Assembly (NCBI GenBank): GCA_012729785.1
Contig: JAAYCL010000043.1
Coordinates: 1-19,586, forward strand
Direction of reading: 5' to 3'
DNA: 19,586 nt
Source: Chlamydiota bacterium
Lineage (GTDB): Bacteria; Auribacterota; Tritonobacteria; UBA1439
Positions 14,660 through 19,586 of this stretch are shown here, piece after piece. Made by a program: the position numbers and the translations under genes. The notes below the pieces were generated by a model. It made no database searches. It saw only the letters and a program-made list of their open reading frames with translations, and was not told the DNA's origin. How positions within the stretch are numbered: the stretch's first letter is position 1; each line of letters starts with the position of its first letter.

Positions 14660-17095
14660 TCAAGTGGGGGCGGAAAGGGGCATCCCCCCGTGATCTAGAG
14701 CGGGATGGCGTCTTCGCGCGTTTCCGATGATGAACACGAGAGATCCGAGAGCATAGATGACCGCCGCGAGGAGCATGACGAAGGAGAAGCCGAGCTCGAT
14801 CGCAAAGATGATGCTGATGACGGAAGCGAGAATGGACGCGCCGGCGTTTATTCCCCACGCCCATGGGATGAGCGATTCGTACCGGGCGCGCTGTTTGAGA
14901 ATGGTCAGCCCCGATGGGAATGGCATGCCCATGAAAAACCCCAGCGGAGCGAGTATCGCCAGCGAGACCTGGATTTTCACGAAGCTCGAAGAGCCTGAAA
15001 AAGAGCGAAAGAGATCGTCGAAGAAGAAGAAGCACACCGCCAGCAGAAGCACGATGGCCGAGACCGCAACCGCGATGAGCGCCAGCTTCGCGGTGCGCAC
15101 AAATCCGGACACGAGGCTTCCCAAGCCGGAGAACAACAGTATCGAGGAGAGCACAAGTGCGATGGAGTAGATCGGATGGCCGAGGAAGAGCACAAGCTTC
15201 TGCATGAAACTAATCTCTATGAACATGAATCCAATCCCGATGGCGAGGAAGTACGCGACGAAGTGCCAGCTTCCGCGCATCGTGAGCCCTTCCTTCTTGA
15301 AGCCGAGGAGCGGGATGATGATGAATAAAATCACCGCGACGGCAACTTGCAGCACCAGCATCAGCAGGGTGAAAATGGCCCAGTTCCCGCGGGCGAAATC
15401 CTGCATGTCGTCCGCCGGGCGATCTCTTCGCACCTCGCTCATGAGAGCGTTTTCCCACTTGGTGTCCTCGAAGAAGAAGGGCCTGTCGTCGTAGACGGGG
15501 GAGACCTTGTAGGGATACTGCTGATAGAAGGATTCCAGTGTCCCGCCCCTCCAATGTCGAAAGAGTTGGGTATAGGGGCTGGACGGTGAATCCGATGGAT
15601 AGGCAAGCTTGATCTCGCCGACTTTGGCCGGATCAGAAAGCGTCCGGAGTTCATCCTCCGTGAACGGGCTCTTCTTGAAGAGCGTGACGCCCCATGTGGG
15701 AAGCTCGAGGACGGCAATATGCTTGTCGGGATCGGCAACCCCGAGCCTCTCAAAGGCGCGGATCCCGACGCTGCACAATCGTAGATGCTCCCGCGGGACT
15801 GTCCAACGCCACCGGGAGATGGCGAGGACGCCGCCGGGCGTGAGCTTCTTCAAGTAATCCTCGACCGCCTCAACCGTGTAAAGGTAATTCTCCGAGAGGA
15901 CATAGGCCCCTGACGAGAGCGCCGCGAAGGTATCGACTCCCGTCATCTGGATGATGTCGAAAGTCTTTGAGGTGCTCCTGACGTAATCGCGTCCCTCCGA
16001 TTCGATGATCTCCACGTTTTTCCTGTTGAATATATCCCCGTTGAAATCCTTGAAGATCCTTTTCCCCACGTCGATGATGACGGGATTTATGTCCACGCCG
16101 GTGATGTGCCGAGCCCCTCGTTCGAGACCCCACACAATATCAGGCCCCGCCCCTACGCCGATGACGAGCACCTCGGGATTTTTTACGAGAGCGTATGCGA
16201 GGCAGTTTATGTGGTACGAGGAAACCTGAGGGAGAGGGCCGGGCGGGAGGCGCATCATGAACGTGTTCGCAGTCCCGTCCTGAGTGATGAGCTTGTAGTC
16301 GATGGAGGTGGGGGTGAGGAACCGAAGGTCGGTGCCGGGGCAGGAGGATACATCCACCCGGGTGAGGGGATGCCACTTGGTATATTCCACCCGCGCCACC
16401 GGCCTGTGATACACGTGGGCGAGCTCCTTGTGCCTCTCCGGCCGTATCTCGATCAGGCTGGTTTTCCATTGGGCGCCGATCGCCGCTATCCCTATGAATA
16501 CGGCGATCGTCGCTGCGGCCAGGCCGTCCTTGCGGAGCCGGTTGAAGCAGAGGGAGGCGCACGCCGCGAGCAGGGCCAGGAGGAAGAGGAGAGTCTCTCC
16601 CCCCACCGGCCCGATCAGGTAGAGAAAGATGAAGCACCCCAGGGCGGAGCCCGCCATGTTGAAGAAGTAGATCGTGCCGATCGCCATCGTGAACCGGGTG
16701 ATCGCTATCGCGATGATGGAGCCGGCGAGGATGTACGGCGGCACCAGGACCGCATAGCTGAGGACGATCTTGTAGAGCTCCCGGTAGCTCATGAGGGAAT
16801 GTTCGAGATCGATGCTTATCCGGCACACCAGCGTCATGCTGACGACGATGGTCGCGGCGAAGACGAGCGAAAGGACGCCGAGGAGACGCTCCGGCTGCAG
16901 GCGTGCCGGCCATCGGCAGAGGGCGAGGATCGTGCCGCCGATGCCGAAGCCGAGCATGGCCACGGTAACGATAAGATAGACGATATGATTCCAGTACAGT
17001 ATGGCGAGGATGCGCGTGTGGAGCAGCTCCAGCGCGATAGTCACCGCTGCGATGAGCAGAACCCCTATGAGCGGCCACGTATCTCTTCGATTCAT
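14660..17095 (-). CDS. 14-TM membrane protein with spermidine-synthase-fold SAM-binding core
   Basis: This protein has 811 residues: about seven N-terminal membrane segments (8-209), a soluble core (about 220-560) and about seven C-terminal segments (573-790). The core has a class I methyltransferase/aminopropyltransferase fold: VLVIGVGAGPD (309-319), GVDINPVI (333-340) and YDDRPFFFE (535-543), the last a signature of membrane-fused spermidine-synthase-like proteins. Two polyamine-synthase features are altered: the GGGDGG loop reads GVGAGP, and the catalytic Asp of the YDVIxxD stretch aligns with Thr385 (FDIIQMTGVDT). True aminopropyl transfer is therefore doubtful. The open frame extends to 17230, but that segment runs through the promoter at 17153-17182, so the ATG at 17095, after a GGGGGT stretch, is chosen. 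It leads an operon with the TPR gene. The substrate is unknown. Confidence 0.83.
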   Translation of the reverse strand: MNRRDTWPLIGVLLIAAVTIALELLHTRILAILYWNHIVYLIVTVAMLGFGIGGTILALCRWPARLQPERLLGVLSLVFAATIVVSMTLVCRISIDLEHSLMSYRELYKIVLSYAVLVPPYILAGSIIAIAITRFTMAIGTIYFFNMAGSALGCFIFLYLIGPVGGETLLFLLALLAACASLCFNRLRKDGLAAATIAVFIGIAAIGAQWKTSLIEIRPERHKELAHVYHRPVARVEYTKWHPLTRVDVSSCPGTDLRFLTPTSIDYKLITQDGTANTFMMRLPPGPLPQVSSYHINCLAYALVKNPEVLVIGVGAGPDIVWGLERGARHITGVDINPVIIDVGKRIFKDFNGDIFNRKNVEIIESEGRDYVRSTSKTFDIIQMTGVDTFAALSSGAYVLSENYLYTVEAVEDYLKKLTPGGVLAISRWRWTVPREHLRLCSVGIRAFERLGVADPDKHIAVLELPTWGVTLFKKSPFTEDELRTLSDPAKVGEIKLAYPSDSPSSPYTQLFRHWRGGTLESFYQQYPYKVSPVYDDRPFFFEDTKWENALMSEVRRDRPADDMQDFARGNWAIFTLLMLVLQVAVAVILFIIIPLLGFKKEGLTMRGSWHFVAYFLAIGIGFMFIEISFMQKLVLFLGHPIYSIALVLSSILLFSGLGSLVSGFVRTAKLALIAVAVSAIVLLLAVCFFFFDDLFRSFSGSSSFVKIQVSLAILAPLGFFMGMPFPSGLTILKQRARYESLIPWAWGINAGASILASVISIIFAIELGFSFVMLLAAVIYALGSLVFIIGNARRRHPALDHGGMPLSAPT

Positions 17096-17152
17096 CTGAC
17101 CCCCATGAAACGTTGGCGAGAACGAATGGCGATACCCCTTGCGCGGGGCCCT

Positions 17153-17182
17153 AGTATCATACATCGGGATGGCATGAGTCAA
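17153..17182 (-). promoter_or_regulatory. Sigma70-type promoter for the spermidine-synthase-fold and TPR operon
   Basis: On the minus strand, TTGACT (17182-17177) is followed by TATGAT (17161-17156, 15-bp spacing) or GATACT (17158-17153, 18-bp spacing). Transcription would start around 17147, about 50 nt before the ATG at 17095. Confidence 0.5.
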
Positions 17183-17401
17183 GGCCGCGCAGCGCCGGGC
17201 TTTTCCCGGATTCCGAAAAATCGGCTTCAACGCGCGCCCCGCAGCTCACCGGGCAGGCACAGTGAAGCGCTGCGGCGGAAAGCTAAAGGTCGAAAACAGA
17301 CCTGTCGACTATTCGGAGCCCTGTCCGCCCTGAACATCTGTGTTCCCCGCGCCGGTTGATCGAGGCCGGCCGGGGATTGTGGAGTATGGACGCCGCGGGT
17401 T
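17183..17401 (-). other. Intergenic region with three small inverted repeats
   Basis: No gene is supported between the promoter at 17153-17182 and the GT-C-like gene. Two short hairpins sit just upstream of the promoter: CCGGG with a 5-nt loop (17195-17209) and CCGA/TCGG with an A/T loop (17213-17224). A longer one at 17345-17375 is listed separately. Whether these end transcription or bind a regulator is unknown. Confidence 0.4.
17345..17375 (-). terminator. GC-rich hairpin after the GT-C-like gene
   Basis: A near-perfect 10-bp stem (CCCCG GCCGG pairing with CCGGC CGGGG, with one bulged base and a 10-nt loop) lies 26 nt downstream of the stop at 17402. It lacks a following T-tract, so it is at best an atypical terminator. 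Confidence 0.3.
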
Positions 17402-19468
17402 TCAACAGAGTATAAGCGTGCCGTGCATCGCGAGGCGGCATACGTGCGCAAAGCCGATGATCGCGCATGCCCATAGCGCCGCTTTCGCGAACAGTGCGGC
17501 TCTGCCCCCCCCGTTCAAGGCATGCCCCAGCCCGCGCCCTCCGAAGATCATCAGGGGGAAAGACAGCGTGGTCAGGTAGTGGATCTTCCACATGTTCGCA
17601 GGCGCCGCCATGAGCGTGGCGCAATAGACGGCGGAGAAGAGGAGGAAGAAGTACCCCTTTCTGTCGTTCGTGAAAGGGAACGCCAGGGCGAGGAAACCGG
17701 AACAGATAAGGGCGTACCTCAAAAAACACGGCCGCGATCCGGGCTGGTAGAGGAGCACGGTGCCGAACCTGCTGAAGTTCTCCCAGAGCATGATGTTGAG
17801 CCACGGTCGCAGAACCCCTTTTGAATGGCCGTAGGCGAAGAGACAGAGGAGGAAAAGGGCGAAGCAGAGGATGATATACGTGAATTGCCTGAGTGCCCAT
17901 TTCCATTCGTGCCACAAGAGGGCGTAGCACAGGAGGCCGGCCGCGCAGAAATAGTAACCCGCCCACCCGGAGAAGCACCCCATCAATGCGAAGAATACAA
18001 ACCATCCGCGGGATTGTTCGAACATACAACAGAAGGCGAGCATGATACAGAGAACCATGAAGTGAGTCATGAAGTGGAGAGATACGCCGGCGGTCAAGAC
18101 GACGGTCAGACTCAGCGCGCCCACGACCATGGGAATGCGCGCGCCCCATGCGCCATGGGCAAGGTAGACGCTTACGAAGAGGAGCGCCGCCAGCACCGCG
18201 TAGGCGACCTTGTTGATCGCCGCCATGTCCCTCCCCATTAAAATATAGCCGAACGACCCGAAGATATAGCTCAGCGGTGGGTTCGTCACGGCATAGCCCT
18301 CCATCTCGGGAGTGCCGGGGCTGTGGTAGATATAGGGGCGCTCAACCAGGTTTGACGCGAAATCGTCCGCCTCCATTATGTCGTACATCAAGACGCACGT
18401 GACGAAGCGGTACCTCCTGTCGAACTCCCGCAAGAACTGGTCATGCGTGAGGCCCGTGAAGTCGAGGACGGTGCACGCGGCGGGCGAGCCCGAGGCGTCC
18501 GTGAAGCGGAGCACGATCTCCCGTTCTCCCGGCGGGAGCGTGAGCTCCAGCGCCGCGACCGCCTGGTTCTGGAATCGAACCGCCCGGCCCTGGTCGAGGA
18601 ACGGCTCGGGGACGGCATAGTTCTTTTCGGCCTGCCCCGCCGCGACAGTGAATTCCCCGGGGACTGCGGAGCGAACGAGGTACCCGACCGTCGCCGTCAT
18701 CTCCTCCGGCCTTGTATTGGTGATCAAGGCCCGCCCCTCGCCCCGGGGGAGCTCCACGAAGCGCCCGTCCATGGATGCGCCGCCGCCTTCATAACGGAGC
18801 GAAAGCGGCAGGGGTTTGCCGGGGAAACGGATGCGCGCTGCCTGCTCGATCAGCCAGTGGTCCTGGGGGCCGAGGGAGGTGTAGCCGCTGAGGAAGGCGA
18901 AGAGCAGGATGAATAAAATTACGGCAGCGGCGCAAAAGAGAAGCGAAAACGGCAGGTCGTTCATTACACGGGGGTGCCTCCGGGAATGGAGGAGCCAGAG
19001 CAGCGAGGCGCCCGCCGCAAACGCCATGACGGAGAGAAGGATCGGTCGGTCCACCGCGGTGCCGCCAAGCTTGATCAGCGAGGTGGCGGCAACGAGGTAC
19101 GCGACGTTCGCCGCGAAGCCGCAGGCGAGCAGCTCGGACAGGGGCATCGCGTTTCGCCTTGAAAAGGAAAGCACGAGCGCGGTCCCGGGGACGAAGAAGA
19201 TCAAGGCGAGCGCCGCACAGTCGTGGAGCGCGTTTCCCGCGCGGAGGAGCAGGTGCGGCATCCATGGCCCGCCCGAAACGGGGGAGAGAAGCGGCCACCC
19301 CGCGCAGAAGGCGAGTGCCAGCAGATCGCCCGCGATCACGGCGCGGGCGCGTCTCCGTTCCGATCCATGCGCTGCGCCCATCAGAGGCATTCTACCACAG
19401 CGCGGCCGTCCGCTCCACGCCGCCGTCCCCGCGGGCCGCGGCCGGCCGACGGCAACGCAGGGGATCAT
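17402..19468 (-). CDS. Multi-pass GT-C-like membrane protein with extracytoplasmic beta-rich insert
   Basis: This protein has up to 688 residues. Four or so N-terminal membrane segments (about 43-160) precede a further helix (about 172-195), after which comes GPQDHWLIEQAARI (200-213). This resembles the first extracytoplasmic loop of GT-C glycosyltransferases, where an Asp/Glu is catalytic. A soluble stretch (about 215-340) with alternating beta-like segments (for example FTVAAG, LELTLPPGEREIVLRF) looks like a jelly-roll insertion. TNPPLSYIFGSFGYILMG (395-412) follows, like the NPPL/HPPL segment of PMT-type enzymes, then about eight more helices. The ATG at 19468 overlaps the upstream stop as ATGA, suggesting coupling. 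Starts at 19390 or 19381 are alternatives; none has a good Shine-Dalgarno sequence, and the first 29 codons look weakly coding. The GT-C call is inference from layout. Confidence 0.7.
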   Translation of the reverse strand: MIPCVAVGRPRPAGTAAWSGRPRCGRMPLMGAAHGSERRRARAVIAGDLLALAFCAGWPLLSPVSGGPWMPHLLLRAGNALHDCAALALIFFVPGTALVLSFSRRNAMPLSELLACGFAANVAYLVAATSLIKLGGTAVDRPILLSVMAFAAGASLLWLLHSRRHPRVMNDLPFSLLFCAAAVILFILLFAFLSGYTSLGPQDHWLIEQAARIRFPGKPLPLSLRYEGGGASMDGRFVELPRGEGRALITNTRPEEMTATVGYLVRSAVPGEFTVAAGQAEKNYAVPEPFLDQGRAVRFQNQAVAALELTLPPGEREIVLRFTDASGSPAACTVLDFTGLTHDQFLREFDRRYRFVTCVLMYDIMEADDFASNLVERPYIYHSPGTPEMEGYAVTNPPLSYIFGSFGYILMGRDMAAINKVAYAVLAALLFVSVYLAHGAWGARIPMVVGALSLTVVLTAGVSLHFMTHFMVLCIMLAFCCMFEQSRGWFVFFALMGCFSGWAGYYFCAAGLLCYALLWHEWKWALRQFTYIILCFALFLLCLFAYGHSKGVLRPWLNIMLWENFSRFGTVLLYQPGSRPCFLRYALICSGFLALAFPFTNDRKGYFFLLFSAVYCATLMAAPANMWKIHYLTTLSFPLMIFGGRGLGHALNGGGRAALFAKAALWACAIIGFAHVCRLAMHGTLILC

Positions 19469-19586
19469 GCAACAAAAAGTGTGGGCTTTCCGCCGAAGGG
19501 CTTAGTCAAATAGCCGGGCACAAGCTCTCCGGATTTATACACGACATACGTAAACAGCGCCAAATTGAGGTTTGCTCGTCCCTGGA
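19465..19586 (-). CDS. Unidentified protein, C-terminal end (partial)
   Basis: The minus strand is open from the right edge to a TGA at 19467-19465, giving 39 visible residues that end with KPFGGKPTLFVA. The stop overlaps the ATG of the next gene (ATGA), which supports it being a real upstream operon member. Codon use is less GC-biased than in the neighbours. I do not recognise the family, and the piece is too short to assign. Confidence 0.5.
   Translation of the reverse strand, partial: QGRANLNLALFTYVVYKSGELVPGYLTKPFGGKPTLFVA

Noticed and set aside
14660-17095. Calling the protein a plain spermidine synthase (speE)
   Set aside because: The loop and catalytic Asp are altered and there are fourteen membrane segments, so the gene name would claim an activity the sequence does not support.
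16106-17359. 417-residue plus-strand open frame opposite the spermidine-synthase-fold gene
   Set aside because: It has low-complexity charged composition and no ribosome site, and it crosses the promoter region of the real minus-strand gene.

Overview
This window is a high-GC bacterial chromosome segment with strongly GC-biased third codon positions. It holds ten complete protein genes and a partial gene at each edge. Nearly all the recognisable genes concern cell-surface glycans or the envelope. Deep uncultured Gram-negative-type lineages often carry this mix: a beta-propeller with a Thr/Pro linker, membrane spermidine-synthase-fold proteins, YfhO-type giants and B12-binding radical SAM enzymes. 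That placement is an impression; the sequence alone does not fix a phylum. I see no rRNA, tRNA, CRISPR array or phage gene.

Left part (1-6035). The window opens in the last 39 codons of an ISL3-type transposase and the probable right end of that element (to about 248). A sigma70-like promoter (279-306) then leads into a NodU/CmcH-family carbamoyltransferase (352-2082), overlapped by 8 bp by a NodB-type polysaccharide deacetylase (2075-2998). A secreted eight-repeat PQQ-like beta-propeller (4597-3011, minus) lies tail to tail with them and has its own strong promoter at 4665-4637. Divergent from it is the non-hydrolysing UDP-GlcNAc 2-epimerase gene wecB (4884-6035).

Middle part (6042-12224). 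A B12-binding radical SAM protein (8479-7049) and an extended-SDR sugar epimerase/dehydratase (6965-6042) run on the minus strand. A back-to-back promoter region (8480-8604) separates them from a plus-strand pair: a DPM1-like family 2 glycosyltransferase (8605-9357) and a YfhO-type giant membrane protein (9360-12224).

Right part (12176-19586, minus). Reading leftward from the right edge there are an unidentified gene tail, a multi-pass GT-C-like membrane protein with a beta-rich extracytoplasmic insert (19468-17402), a promoter-bearing intergenic region, a 14-TM protein with a spermidine-synthase-fold core (17095-14660), and a membrane-anchored TPR protein (14644-12176). The TPR gene's end overlaps the YfhO gene's end by 49 bp.

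Working model (inference): WecB and the SDR protein make activated sugars; the GT2 enzyme charges a lipid carrier; the YfhO and GT-C-like proteins transfer sugars outside the membrane; the carbamoyltransferase and deacetylase decorate the product. The TPR protein, the spermidine-synthase-fold protein and the propeller have no assignable reaction. The least described elements are the catalytically altered spermidine-synthase-fold membrane protein, the GT-C-like protein with its insert, the non-TPR block inside the TPR protein and the C-terminal domain of the propeller.
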